Source: a virus
DNA length: 24,755 nucleotides
Strand: one strand, 5' to 3'
IMG/VR virus record: IMGVR_UViG_3300022745_000140
Coordinates: 1-24,755 of that record
The notes under the pieces are model-generated. The model did not search any database and had not been told where the DNA came from. It worked only from the letters and a program-made list of their open reading frames with translations. Numbering within the stretch: the first letter of the stretch is position 1; each line of letters starts with the position of its first letter. Shown piece after piece: positions 1 to 7,903 of this stretch. Made by a program: the position numbers and the translations under genes.

Positions 1-3000
1 ATGCGATGGCCTTCTGTGAAGCACCGCGTGTTGGGCCAGGGTACAAGTCCATGGCGTACGTGCCGCTGGCCTTGTAGGGGTTGATCACGGAGCTGACGTG
101 CGACGCCATGGCAGACTTTGCCACCAGCGGCGGTGCGCCACTCCACGCGCTCAAGGCGAACTGGACGGTGGTGTAGGAGGCGAACGATCCGGCCCCCGAC
201 GAGTCGCTGACGTTGGACTGCAGCTCTTGGCTCGACGAGTACGAAGCGACCACGACTGCGGTGACCACGGTCTTCGTGTACGCGGAGGTCGCCACGGTCG
301 TCGTACCGGCAGCGATGGTGAACCCTTTGCCGGATGCGGCCCCACTGCCGACCCACGTACCGAGGAAGTTGCCTGTCACTGGGAAACGAGCGATGGTGCT
401 GTTGCCCACCATGTTGACGTACACGAACTCGGAGTCCACCACGATCTCGCCCGCCGCGACGCCGGATGCGGCGACGAACGTGAAGCGGCGTGCCCACACC
501 ACCGAACCGTCCGCTGCGAACTTCAGCAGCTCGGAGCTGCCGTCGCCCGAGGTGTACACGAACACGTACACGGACCCGTCCGAAGCCAGGTCCATGCCAT
601 AGGCCGACGTGTCGGTGAACCCCGATTGGTAGATGCTCTGCTGCCAGAGGATGGTGCCGTTCCATTCGATCTTGAATAGCGTGACCTGGGTCCGCGAGGC
701 GGTCGCATCAAACGCGGTGGACAGAGCGTAGATGGTCCCGTCCTTCGCTATCTTCACGCGGGTGCGGCGGATGTCGGTAACGGCCATCGTCCCGGTGTTG
801 AGCACAAAGTTCCAGTACCGCGACGAGGGGAAGTCGATGTCATTAACACTCTCGATGTACATACCGTCGGGGTAGGAGCCGCCTGTGTAGCGCCCGACAG
901 CGACGTGGGACTTTGCGCTCAGGGTAGGAGTCAGCTTCGTGCCCGGTATCGTGCTGCCGTAGTTCACTTGCTGCGAGTCGTCCCACGAGAAGTTCTCGCC
1001 TGATGCGGGGGACGCGTGCAGGTTGTACGTCGTGCCGTTATCACCGGTGAGGCGGCGCCCAGTGCCGGAGCCGCCGTACCCGTAGTCGATTTCCAACCCG
1101 TTGGTGTTGGTCGCGCCGGACAGGGTGCGGTAGCCTAAGCCGAACATCCCACGGGACGTGAAGATGCGGTGCGTACCAGTCTGCGTGCTCGTGGGGGAGC
1201 CGGTGTTGACGAACCCCCCGCTGCCAGAAATCTCGGTGAGCAGCGGATCGTAGTCCACCGTTGTGTTCTGCCACAAGACGTACCGTGTGGCGCGGAACGG
1301 ATCGGTTATGGCGTAGGCCCGCGCAGGGCTGGTCGTGCCCGAAGTGAGCAGCCCATAAATCTTCCGCACGACCCCGAACTTGTCGATGGTCTGGAGCTGG
1401 TCGTTTGCCGAACCAGTCTCCGACTTCGTGTAGATCAGGTCACCGGTGGAGTCCAGCTCCATAGACCCGCCGAGCAGCTTGGCGTCGTTCGAGTCGTACA
1501 CGGCCCACGAGCCGGAACTCATGCCCAGGTCCTGCGCATGGAAGTACAGCGTCGTGTTGAAGACGTAGGGGCCTGCGTTCAGGGCGGCTGTAGCCGTGGC
1601 TGCGTCGGTCGGGGCGGCTGCGACCTTGACGTTCAGGCCGAGGTTCGTCGGCGCAGATGCCACATCAGTGGAAGCGGCGGCCAATGGCTTGCCGACCGAC
1701 ACACCGGCAGTGACCGTGGAGACCGCAGCAGGGATCGCTTGCAGGAGGTCAGCGGCGGGCGCGGCGTCTTGCAGGTCCGGGTTGGCCGTGGCCACGGCTG
1801 CGGGCGCGGCGGCGCAGCGCAGGACGATGGAGGTCTCCGATGTACCCGTGGCGACCGCAGCCGCAGCAGCGGCCATGTTCACGATGGGGACGAGGTTCGC
1901 CGTGGTGGTCGCAACGTCTGCGGGCGTGGCAGCGAGCAGCTTGTTGATACTCGTGACAGTCACGGCTGCGCTCGCTGTCGCCACGTCGGTAGCGCCCACT
2001 GCCAGCGCCTTGCCCGGTGCGGGCAGGTACATGTTCAGCACCTCGGTGAACTGCACCGTGGCGGCGAAGTTCGAGACGGTCGCATCGTTGGTCTGGTTGA
2101 CCGTCGTGCCGTCGATGTAGGCGTTGCCGGTGTAGCTCGGAATGCTCACGGCATTCACCAGACCCCACATTTCGACGATCAGCACGTCGCCGGAGATGAC
2201 GTTCACCGGGGTGATGTTCAGCTGCCCTGCCGAGACCTTCTCCACGGACACGCCACTGGGCGACGAACCGACACGGGACGTGGCAGTTGCGGCCAGCAGC
2301 GTGCCGACCTTTGCATTGGTCGTCGGTCGCCAGATGTAGACCTCTGGGTCGCCAGCGGTGAAGTCCAGTGCGGTGTTGGACACCGAATCGGCCATGCTGA
2401 CAAAGATGTCCCCGGCGATGGTCTGGGGCTTCGTGAACGGGCCAGACTGGTATCGGCCCAAGTAGATGGACTGCTTACCGGCGACCGAGGCTGTCGAGGT
2501 GAACGGGATGGCGGACTGCGCAGTACCAACAAAGCCATCCATCAGGTAGGTGTTCGCAGCGGCTAGGGCCAGCACGTTGGCAGCGGTGGAGGACGGCAGC
2601 GAGGACTTGTAGGTTGTCGGCACCGCAGCCGTATTCGCCTGGAACGACCATGGGACGAAGTTGAACGTCAGGTTCGAGTTGGCAATGACGGCGGTTGCGT
2701 TGGTGGATGCCGTGTAGCCGCCTGCCAAGCCGGTCAGCATTGTGGGTGATGTACTTAGCGCACCGGGACTGACCGTGGAGAAGGTGTAGTAGCCGTGGTT
2801 GGCCCATGTGATCGGGTTGAAGGTGTCGGTCATCACCCCCAGGCCGGAGGTGCCGTCCGCAGCGATGCGGATCAGCGCCGGGTTGTTGGAGAGCGTCTCG
2901 CTGTACGGACCGAGGAAGTAAATATAGTTCGTATCGGCAGCAAACGTGTACGAGCCAAAGCTGAAGGAGCCAGCCCCTCCATAGTCTCGCTGCCAGTTCA

Positions 3001-4204
3001 ATGTGCCAGATGCAGAGATGCTTACCATGCCCGTGACACCAGCCGCTGCTGCGCTCTCCGGGTCTTCAATGTGGAGGATAGTCGTGCCATCTGCCGTCAC
3101 AGCGGCGTGGTCGATCTTGATGCCAGCGGTCGCAGTGGTCGCGGCAGAGGCGATAAGCTCCTTCTGCCACACGGCTGTACCGGCCTGTGTGTATCGACCT
3201 ATCAGGATACCGTGTTTGCTTGCAGCGTCGGTGTAGCTGTAGGAGAGGAGGATGTCGCCTGTGCTCTGCTCAATGCCGAAACCCATGCCCGACGAAATGT
3301 TGTAGTTCCAGAAGTTCGTGGGCGCAATCCATCCAGATTGGTACACACCACTGCTGTTGTGCTTCAAAATCTGGACACTAGTGCTTGACGTGTTGTCGTA
3401 CCATGCACTGTAGATGTCCGTGCCATACAGCACCGCTATTGCCGGGACCACAGTTGACGACGCGTTGCTCTGCACCTGTGTCTGCCAGACGATGCCGCTT
3501 GAGTTGACCTTGACCAGCTTACCGCCTGTGCTGGAGTTGAGCATGATCACCGCAGTGGCGCCGTCGCCCAGAGGGAGAATGCTTTCGACGGCATCGGTCG
3601 GCGTACCGAACTTAAAATTCCCGCGCACAGTGCCGGTGGACGACACATTCCATACCTGCACAAACCCGACCCCGGTAGATGCCGATGCGGTCAACCAGAA
3701 GCTGCCGTCTGCGGCGTCACGAGCGCCCATCAGTAGGGTGGCAGATGTCTGCGTGGCGAATGGGATATCGAACGCCTTGATGTATGTGTATGCACCCGTC
3801 GCGTCAAATTTGGCCAATAGGTACGCGTCAGCAGCCGGGGTCGTCTTGGTGACCCACATCCACCAGTACGTGGAGCCGTCGCCACCGGGTATGAACGTAG
3901 AGGGGTTGGACGCTACAGCGGACCAGTTTGTGACGCCCCACTCCTGCTTCGCTGCGGGCGCGGTGGCCGCGTGCATGTACAGCGTGGAGCCTGCGGGCAT
4001 CGCGCCCATCTTGGTCAGCGATGCGGACGCGGTGCTAGAGGACTGGGCCGACGCGGCGAACGGCGGCGTCTTGATAGGTTTGACCGGGCCGACTACTTCG
4101 GCCAGCGTGCCGCTCTTGACCGCAGCCAGGATCGTGGTGATGCCGCGCAGAGGCGTGCCGCCCTTGCCGAGCCGCGCAAGCAGCGAGGAGAAGACGGAGG
4201 CCAT
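1..4204 (-). CDS. Giant virion/tail protein, partial (at least 1,401 aa, C-terminus beyond the left edge)
   Basis: The minus frame starting at ATG 4204 stays open to base 1 with no stop, so the true gene is longer than 1,401 codons. Three parts can be seen. Residues about 85-440 carry spaced beta-strand repeats with motifs such as GIVWQTQ, AVWQKE, LNWQRDY and ADGT, resembling PQQ/WD-type propeller blades. Residues about 480-870 hold a beta-rich segment (YIDGTTVNQTNDATVSN) followed by an Ala/Val/Thr-rich degenerate repeat array. Residues about 880-1401 return to propeller-like repeats (AKDGTIYAL, GTILWQQ, ADGSVVWARR). There is no signal peptide. The start lies 7 nt after the 401-aa gene stop, with a weak GGAG upstream. 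The position at the distal end of the tail-gene block and the beta-repeat content suggest a large tail or fibre protein, possibly receptor-binding or internal virion. The exact function is inferred. Confidence 0.85.
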   Translation of the reverse strand, partial: MASVFSSLLARLGKGGTPLRGITTILAAVKSGTLAEVVGPVKPIKTPPFAASAQSSSTASASLTKMGAMPAGSTLYMHAATAPAAKQEWGVTNWSAVASNPSTFIPGGDGSTYWWMWVTKTTPAADAYLLAKFDATGAYTYIKAFDIPFATQTSATLLMGARDAADGSFWLTASASTGVGFVQVWNVSSTGTVRGNFKFGTPTDAVESILPLGDGATAVIMLNSSTGGKLVKVNSSGIVWQTQVQSNASSTVVPAIAVLYGTDIYSAWYDNTSSTSVQILKHNSSGVYQSGWIAPTNFWNYNISSGMGFGIEQSTGDILLSYSYTDAASKHGILIGRYTQAGTAVWQKELIASAATTATAGIKIDHAAVTADGTTILHIEDPESAAAAGVTGMVSISASGTLNWQRDYGGAGSFSFGSYTFAADTNYIYFLGPYSETLSNNPALIRIAADGTSGLGVMTDTFNPITWANHGYYTFSTVSPGALSTSPTMLTGLAGGYTASTNATAVIANSNLTFNFVPWSFQANTAAVPTTYKSSLPSSTAANVLALAAANTYLMDGFVGTAQSAIPFTSTASVAGKQSIYLGRYQSGPFTKPQTIAGDIFVSMADSVSNTALDFTAGDPEVYIWRPTTNAKVGTLLAATATSRVGSSPSGVSVEKVSAGQLNITPVNVISGDVLIVEMWGLVNAVSIPSYTGNAYIDGTTVNQTNDATVSNFAATVQFTEVLNMYLPAPGKALAVGATDVATASAAVTVTSINKLLAATPADVATTTANLVPIVNMAAAAAAVATGTSETSIVLRCAAAPAAVATANPDLQDAAPAADLLQAIPAAVSTVTAGVSVGKPLAAASTDVASAPTNLGLNVKVAAAPTDAATATAALNAGPYVFNTTLYFHAQDLGMSSGSWAVYDSNDAKLLGGSMELDSTGDLIYTKSETGSANDQLQTIDKFGVVRKIYGLLTSGTTSPARAYAITDPFRATRYVLWQNTTVDYDPLLTEISGSGGFVNTGSPTSTQTGTHRIFTSRGMFGLGYRTLSGATNTNGLEIDYGYGGSGTGRRLTGDNGTTYNLHASPASGENFSWDDSQQVNYGSTIPGTKLTPTLSAKSHVAVGRYTGGSYPDGMYIESVNDIDFPSSRYWNFVLNTGTMAVTDIRRTRVKIAKDGTIYALSTAFDATASRTQVTLFKIEWNGTILWQQSIYQSGFTDTSAYGMDLASDGSVYVFVYTSGDGSSELLKFAADGSVVWARRFTFVAASGVAAGEIVVDSEFVYVNMVGNSTIARFPVTGNFLGTWVGSGAASGKGFTIAAGTTTVATSAYTKTVVTAVVVASYSSSQELQSNVSDSSGAGSFASYTTVQFALSAWSGAPPLVAKSAMASHVSSVINPYKASGTYAMDLYPGPTRGASQKAIA
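1585..2012 (-). repeat. Ala-rich degenerate repeat array inside the giant protein
   Basis: Residues about 731-873 of the giant ORF contain at least five imperfect units of roughly 20-30 residues. Recognisable versions are GATDVATASAAV, TPADVATTTANL, APAAVATANPDL, ASTDVASAPTNL and APTDAATATAAL. The common pattern is A-x-x-D-V-A-T-A-x-x-A/N-L. The DNA is not repeated exactly, so the units are old. They separate the two propeller-like halves and could be a flexible or helical linker. Confidence 0.6.
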
Positions 4205-4211
4205 CTAGGGG

Positions 4212-5417
4212 TTACTCCGAGACGGTGCGGAAGAAGCCGTTGTAGGTCGTCGCGGTAGTGGCGCTCTTGGGCAACTCCAGGAAGCTGAGGCACGCGTTGT
4301 CCAAGATGCTCGACAGGTTCATGGAGGTGTACAGGCCGTCGTCCAGGCATGCGAAGTTGGCGATGGGGCACACGTTCACCGCAATGGGGTGGCCGATCAC
4401 CCAGTCAATCGTGCCGGTCGCCACCGCCGCAGAACTCTGCATGTTGGTGAGCTTCTGGATGCCGATGTCGCCAGCGGCCAAGGGTGCGAACCAGTTCTGC
4501 ACCACCAGGTCCACGCCGCCGACCACGCATGCGGACACGCCAGCGATGACCGGCATGTTCGCGGCAGTACCTGCTTGGTTGGCGTACATCATGCCCGCAG
4601 CACCTGTACCCACGGCCCAGTTGTGGGCGGTCGCGGCCAGGACGGTGGTGGGGTTGGCCGGGAAGGCGAAGTTGCCACCGATGTAGTCCACAGCGGTGTT
4701 GGTGGTGTTCTGGTAGCGCGTAGGCACGCCGGTCACGGCGGTGGAGGTGCCGGAGGTCAGCGCTGCGCCAGCCGCCACGGAGAACAGGCGGTCATACAGC
4801 AGCAGGCCCATATTGGCCGTGTTCGCCGAGAGCGTCCAGTTCAGGTAGTGACCCGAGTTCGTGGCTCCCAGGTTCTTGTATGGCATCGCACCGGTGGAGG
4901 CCGCAGTCCAGGCCGTGCCGCCCGGAGCCGCAGCGCCCGCAGCGCCCGCAGCCGGAGCGCCTGCGCGGGTCCAGAGGTCGTTCACGTTGCCAATGGCATT
5001 GGAGGCCACGCCGGTTTTGCTGAAGCCCAGCGTCTGGCCCTTGCCACCTGTGTAGGCTGCGACCACGGCGTCAATGGAGGCGAAGGCACCCACGGCGTAC
5101 AGCTCGCGCTGCTCGGCCTTCAGGATGGAGGCCAGTACGCCAGCGGCCTTCTCACGGCGGTGCTGGGCATCCAGACGGTTGCGCAGCTTGCGCAGCGTGG
5201 CGGCGGCAGCGTCGTGCTTGGACATGAACTGCCCAGCAGTGATCTCGCCCGCGAAGTCGCCACCTGGCATCACGAAGACGTTGCCGGGAACACCGTGGAC
5301 GGGCACGGGGTAGTAGAACTTCCCCATGGTCTCGGACAGGTACTTGACCTGATCCGCGCCCAACCAGCGCTCCAAGCGGTCTGCGTGCGTTGCTCTGCCT
5401 CGGCTTATTGTGTGCAT
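4212..5417 (-). CDS. Conserved phage virion structural protein (401 aa)
   Basis: Protein of 401 aa with an N-terminal RATHADRLERWLG segment, followed by GVPGNVFVMPGGDFAGEI, a helical and charged stretch (about residues 60-110), a Gly/Ala/Pro-rich linker (about residues 150-170) and a long beta-rich C-terminal half containing HYLNWTLSAN, LLLYDRLFSV, TGVPTRYQNT and IGHPIAVNVCPIAN. From memory this arrangement recurs in structural proteins of podovirus-like phages, usually without assigned function. The first ATG (5417) was chosen because the RATHADRLERW segment looks conserved and lies before the next Met. It overlaps the stop of the 61-aa gene by 13 nt, which suggests translational coupling. 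Two genes upstream lies a fibre-like gene and directly downstream the giant tail ORF, so a tail or tail-tip role is likely. Function is not established. Confidence 0.8.
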   Translation of the reverse strand: MHTISRGRATHADRLERWLGADQVKYLSETMGKFYYPVPVHGVPGNVFVMPGGDFAGEITAGQFMSKHDAAAATLRKLRNRLDAQHRREKAAGVLASILKAEQRELYAVGAFASIDAVVAAYTGGKGQTLGFSKTGVASNAIGNVNDLWTRAGAPAAGAAGAAAPGGTAWTAASTGAMPYKNLGATNSGHYLNWTLSANTANMGLLLYDRLFSVAAGAALTSGTSTAVTGVPTRYQNTTNTAVDYIGGNFAFPANPTTVLAATAHNWAVGTGAAGMMYANQAGTAANMPVIAGVSACVVGGVDLVVQNWFAPLAAGDIGIQKLTNMQSSAAVATGTIDWVIGHPIAVNVCPIANFACLDDGLYTSMNLSSILDNACLSFLELPKSATTATTYNGFFRTVSE

Positions 5418-5590
5418 GGCCCCATCCAGGTTTCGGGTGCTTCAGGAGCCGCCCAAGAGCCATCGGGCTGCTGGACGGGGTTCGGGTCGCCAAAGGCAGG
5501 CTTAACGAACTCGCACGTCGCGCCGCAGTTGATGCAGCGGAACGTGACGGACTGGTCCCACTCGGAGACAGCAGTGAGTTCGTGTGCCAT
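5405..5590 (-). CDS. Small Cys-motif (zinc-ribbon-like) protein, 61 aa
   Basis: A 61-residue protein with a CxxCxxxC cluster (C19, C22, C26, within RCINCGATC) and one more Cys near the end (C59), followed by a Pro/Asp-rich stretch. The spacing could bind a metal, but the second Cys pair of a classical zinc ribbon is missing. Start ATG 5590 is 2 nt past the preceding gene's stop (5593-5595), with AGGTGG about 10 nt upstream. Its last codons overlap the start of the 401-aa gene. The packing inside the tail block supports a real gene; the role is unknown. Confidence 0.7.
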   Translation of the reverse strand: MAHELTAVSEWDQSVTFRCINCGATCEFVKPAFGDPNPVQQPDGSWAAPEAPETWMGPCTQ

Positions 5591-5592
5591 GC

Positions 5593-6264
5593 TTAGTTGT
5601 CCACCTGGAAGGTCAGCGCAGCAGCCGGGAAGGTCACCGAGTCACCCGCGTTGATGGTCTTGCTGGTGGTCAGGGCAGACCAGATCAGCATGTTGCCACC
5701 GGTGAGCTGGTCGAAGATCGCCATGCCGGTCACAGTGCCCCAGCCGGAAGGTGTGGGTGTGGGGAAGGTGATCACGCCGTTGTTGGACGTGGTGCCCGAT
5801 GTGCCGGTGGAGGCAGTCGTGGAGGCCGCAGCCTGTGTACCGGCCCAGTTCGCCATGGAGCTGGCCACGGCCACGCGGGCGTAGGCATTACCAGTCACTT
5901 CAGTACCGCCGCCAGTGTCGGACGGGTTGGCAGTGAAGAGGCCGACGTACAAGTTCACGGGGCTGGGCATGCCGCTCATGATGGTCCAGGTCACGGTGTT
6001 GTCCGAGACGGTTGCGCCGGGGTTACCCAGTGCGGTCGTGAACGTACCGCCCGACGTACCGGCAGTGGTACAGATCAAGAACTTGCCACCCGCGCTGGTG
6101 TTGGCCACGGGCACCACGATGTCGCCCAGCACGTAGGCAGTGGTCGCGGCCCAGAGGCCCTTCACCACAGCGGTGCTGTTGACGGCGCCGGAGGTGTTCA
6201 CGGCACCACCACGGAACAGAGCATCCGTCAGGCGGTTTTCCAAAAAGTCGGTCATTGCAGTCAT
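5593..6264 (-). CDS. Phage tail fibre-like protein (223 aa)
   Basis: A 223-aa protein with an N-terminal TDFLENRLTDALFRGG segment, the motif VNLYVGLFTANPSDTGGGTEVTGN, then YARVAVASSMANWAGTQ, a Ser/Thr-rich strip, ITFPTPTPSGWGTVTGMAIFD, GGNMLIWSALTTSKTINAGD and a C-terminal strand. This arrangement is familiar from small phage proteins usually annotated as tail fibre protein; the assignment is from memory of the family. Start ATG 6264 is preceded by AGGAG at about 9 nt; a later ATG (6255) is less well placed. It follows the fibre-tail adaptor gene by 9 nt, which agrees with a tail fibre or fibre-base role. A residual alternative is a capsid decoration protein. Confidence 0.75.
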   Translation of the reverse strand: MTAMTDFLENRLTDALFRGGAVNTSGAVNSTAVVKGLWAATTAYVLGDIVVPVANTSAGGKFLICTTAGTSGGTFTTALGNPGATVSDNTVTWTIMSGMPSPVNLYVGLFTANPSDTGGGTEVTGNAYARVAVASSMANWAGTQAAASTTASTGTSGTTSNNGVITFPTPTPSGWGTVTGMAIFDQLTGGNMLIWSALTTSKTINAGDSVTFPAAALTFQVDN

Positions 6265-6273
6265 GGGAGGCTC

Positions 6274-6546
6274 CTATCGGTTGACGATTTTCAAAGTGAT
6301 GGAACGGTCGTCGGTACGACCGCCCGTGGTGGTGATGCGGCATGTCAGCGTGAGCTGCGTGCCCGCGACACCGCCCGACACGAAGCACGTCGCTGCGGTG
6401 GGCGTGTGGCTCGGGTTGGAAGTGATCAGCGGGGCGTCCGCGACGAAGGTCGCCGACTGGATCACGTCGCTGAGGGGTGTGAGGTAGGCGCTCCAGTCGA
6501 ACGTGTAGTCCAACGTAGCGTCTGGGTCCTTCTTGAACGTGGCCAT
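6274..6546 (-). CDS. Phage fibre-tail adaptor protein (90 aa)
   Basis: A 90-aa beta-rich protein starting MATFKKDPDATLDYTFDWSAYL and ending with GTQLTLTCRITTTGGRTDDRSITLKIV. The KDPDATLDYTFDWSAYL and TTGGRTDDRSxTLK signatures match the small family commonly annotated as phage fibre-tail adaptor, thought to form an immunoglobulin-like fold linking fibres to the tail. The start overlaps the stop of the upstream adaptor gene by 1 nt (TAATG), with GGAGGG about 8 nt upstream. Neighbours on both sides (head-tail adaptor, fibre protein) fit this job. Confidence 0.8.
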   Translation of the reverse strand: MATFKKDPDATLDYTFDWSAYLTPLSDVIQSATFVADAPLITSNPSHTPTAATCFVSGGVAGTQLTLTCRITTTGGRTDDRSITLKIVNR

Positions 6547-7187
6547 TACAGCCCTCCGTAGGAAACAGTGGACACAGGGCGGCGTGCGCGGCTCTGCTCG
6601 ACTTTGGCCTGGGCGCAGTAGTCGCGGAACTTCTGCTCGAATTCAGCGGACAGCTTGGGGTTGTAGGTCTCGGTGTCTTGGACGCCGTAGGCCTTGCTCT
6701 TCACCCAGTAGAGGAGTGGGAGGATGTGCTGGGCGTCGATCTCGAATTCATCGTTAGCACCCACATCATTGGACAGGCGGAAAGTATGTAGCTCGACCAC
6801 AGATGCCACATTAGGTACGGGATGTGTGCGGACATAGCCCTTCTCCAAACCAGTGACGAGCGCCCGCAAGGGGCCTTGCTTGCCGTCGAACTTCATGCCC
6901 TTCTCGCGCATCTTTTCGGCAGCAACCAGGGTGATGGAGTCGCCTGTGGCGGGGTCGATGGCGTCGCGCAGCTTCAAGATCATCGGGTCCAAGGCGTACC
7001 ACTCGGTGCCGTCGGTCTTGATGGTGAGCTTGAAGTTGCGGGCGTCCTCAATGCCGTAGGTCCAGCGGCAGAACTGCTTCTGGGCGTCGTCGATGTAGGT
7101 GTAGATCAGCGAGTCCGCCCAGAGGTACGGAGTCTGCAGGTCGAACACCTCCTGACGAAACACTGCGAGCAGTTCTGTCGTGGTCAT
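6546..7187 (-). CDS. Head-tail adaptor protein (213 aa)
   Basis: A 213-aa largely helical protein. It opens with MTTTELLAVFRQEVFDL and WADSLIYTYIDDAQKQFCRWT, has a beta-rich middle (FKLTIKTDGTEWYAL; VVELHTFRLSND) and a helical end (ILPLLYWVKSKAYGVQDTETYN, FEQKFRDYCAQAKVEQSR). A short N-terminal helix bundle with a W..S...Y..DAQ pattern and a C-terminal YNPKLSAEFEQKFRDYC helix is typical of podovirus adaptor proteins that form the ring under the portal. It sits between capsid-side small genes and the fibre-tail adaptor. The start follows the previous stop by 3 nt and has only a weak SD, so it may depend on coupled translation. Confidence 0.75.
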   Translation of the reverse strand: MTTTELLAVFRQEVFDLQTPYLWADSLIYTYIDDAQKQFCRWTYGIEDARNFKLTIKTDGTEWYALDPMILKLRDAIDPATGDSITLVAAEKMREKGMKFDGKQGPLRALVTGLEKGYVRTHPVPNVASVVELHTFRLSNDVGANDEFEIDAQHILPLLYWVKSKAYGVQDTETYNPKLSAEFEQKFRDYCAQAKVEQSRARRPVSTVSYGGL

Positions 7188-7190
7188 GGG

Positions 7191-7565
7191 TTACTCGTTT
7201 TCGCGGGTTTGGAACGCGGTCCATGCGGCATCGCGTTCTTTGTTCTGGACAGTCCAGCCCAGTTCCACGGAGAGCACCTTGGCGTGGGGTGCGCCCGAGG
7301 CCGTGAAGTCCTCGCGCTTACCGCGCAGGGTGACCTTCTCCATCGCCTTGAAGATTTCCTTCTGGCGTGTGGTGGGGTCGGTAGGCTCTTCCACGGTGTC
7401 CGGGTCCTTGGGGTCCAGGTCCAGCTCTTCTTCGGGGATGCCACCAGCGGCCATAACCTGCTCGTACATGGCAGGAGGCACGTGGGTAGGCTCACCCTTC
7501 ACAAATTCAATGGCGTGCCCAGAGGTGGACACGAGCGTGCGGTTGCGGTGCATTACGAACTTCAT
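7191..7565 (-). CDS. Small conserved phage protein, paralogue of the next upstream gene (124 aa)
   Basis: A 124-aa protein whose first 43 residues (MKFVMHRNRTLVSTSGHAIEF..GEPTHVPP) match the start of the 93-aa protein encoded just upstream in the pattern MK-V-x6-L-x-S/T-x-x-G-x-AI-x-F-x-x-G-x-PT-x-VP. The remainder is an acidic linker (EEELDLDPKDPDTVEEPTDP) and a charged C-terminal part (KVLSVELGWTVQNKERDAAWTAFQ). The ATG overlaps the 93-aa gene stop (ATGA) and has GAAGGAGA upstream. Its place between the capsid genes and the adaptor suggests a minor head, neck or assembly role; the function is unknown. Confidence 0.75.
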   Translation of the reverse strand: MKFVMHRNRTLVSTSGHAIEFVKGEPTHVPPAMYEQVMAAGGIPEEELDLDPKDPDTVEEPTDPTTRQKEIFKAMEKVTLRGKREDFTASGAPHAKVLSVELGWTVQNKERDAAWTAFQTRENE

Positions 7566-7843
7566 GCCTGCTCTCCTTCAGCGGGAGCTTCGGGCGCGGG
7601 AGCTTCGGGCGCGGGAGCTTCGGGCGCGGGGGCTTCAGGAGATTGTTCGTTCTCAACCGGGTCTTGGGGCAACTGGTTGCCGGGGGCCGGGGCGTCGTCA
7701 GCTTCGTCGGAGGCAACAGCTCCGAAGGCCAGCGCGTCTGCGACGGCGATCTCAGGCACGTACGTCGGTACGCCAGCCTTGAAGTCAATGGCCAGTCCGC
7801 TCTTGGTGGCGAGTACATGGTCAAAAGGAAGCACGAGTTTCAT
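7562..7843 (-). CDS. Small conserved phage protein with a PEAPA-repeat tail (93 aa)
   Basis: A 93-aa protein. Residues 1-43 form a small compact domain (MKLVLPFDHVLATKSGLAIDF, then PTYVPEI) that is homologous in pattern to the N-terminus of the 124-aa downstream gene. Residues 48-93 are acidic and Pro/Ala-rich, ending in four PEAPA repeats that look disordered. The start has GGAG about 8 nt upstream, and the stop overlaps the next ATG. It follows the terminator at 7867-7890, so it is either transcribed by read-through or from a promoter not recognised here. Role unknown. Confidence 0.75.
   Translation of the reverse strand: MKLVLPFDHVLATKSGLAIDFKAGVPTYVPEIAVADALAFGAVASDEADDAPAPGNQLPQDPVENEQSPEAPAPEAPAPEAPAPEAPAEGEQA
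7581..7640 (-). repeat. 15-bp tandem repeat encoding PEAPA units
   Basis: Three perfect copies of a 15-bp unit (gcgggagcttcgggc on the + strand) lie at 7581-7595, 7596-7610 and 7611-7625, with a fourth diverged copy at 7626-7640. The unit is in frame with the 93-aa gene and encodes PEAPA. Such perfect short repeats can change copy number by slippage. Confidence 0.9.
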
Positions 7844-7866
7844 GGGAGTTCTCCAGGGTGGGTGGA

Positions 7867-7890
7867 AGAACGGGGCCGAAGCCCCGTTCT
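7867..7890 (-). terminator. Hairpin terminator with a UUCG loop
   Basis: A perfect 10-bp inverted repeat (AGAACGGGGC and its complement) encloses the tetraloop TTCG as read on the minus strand. It lies 14 nt past the stop of the 168-aa gene. The downstream T-tract is weak (TTCTTCC), so termination may be partial, allowing some read-through into the next small genes. Confidence 0.65.
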
Positions 7891-7903
7891 ATCGGTTCAC
7901 GGC

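Noticed and set aside
1169-2566. Long rightward ORF of 465 codons
   Set aside because: It lies opposite the giant leftward gene, has Arg/Gly/His-rich low-complexity translation typical of antisense GC-rich frames, and has no SD or domain.
3414-4208. Rightward ORF of 264 codons
   Set aside because: Fully inside the giant gene on the other strand, with no SD and no recognisable domain.
4389-5654. Rightward ORF of 421 codons
   Set aside because: Antisense to the 401-aa structural gene; the translation is Gly/His/Arg-rich and lacks domain motifs.
7581-7640. CRISPR-like tandem repeat
   Set aside because: Units are contiguous 15-mers without spacers and encode an in-frame PEAPA tail; this is a coding microsatellite.
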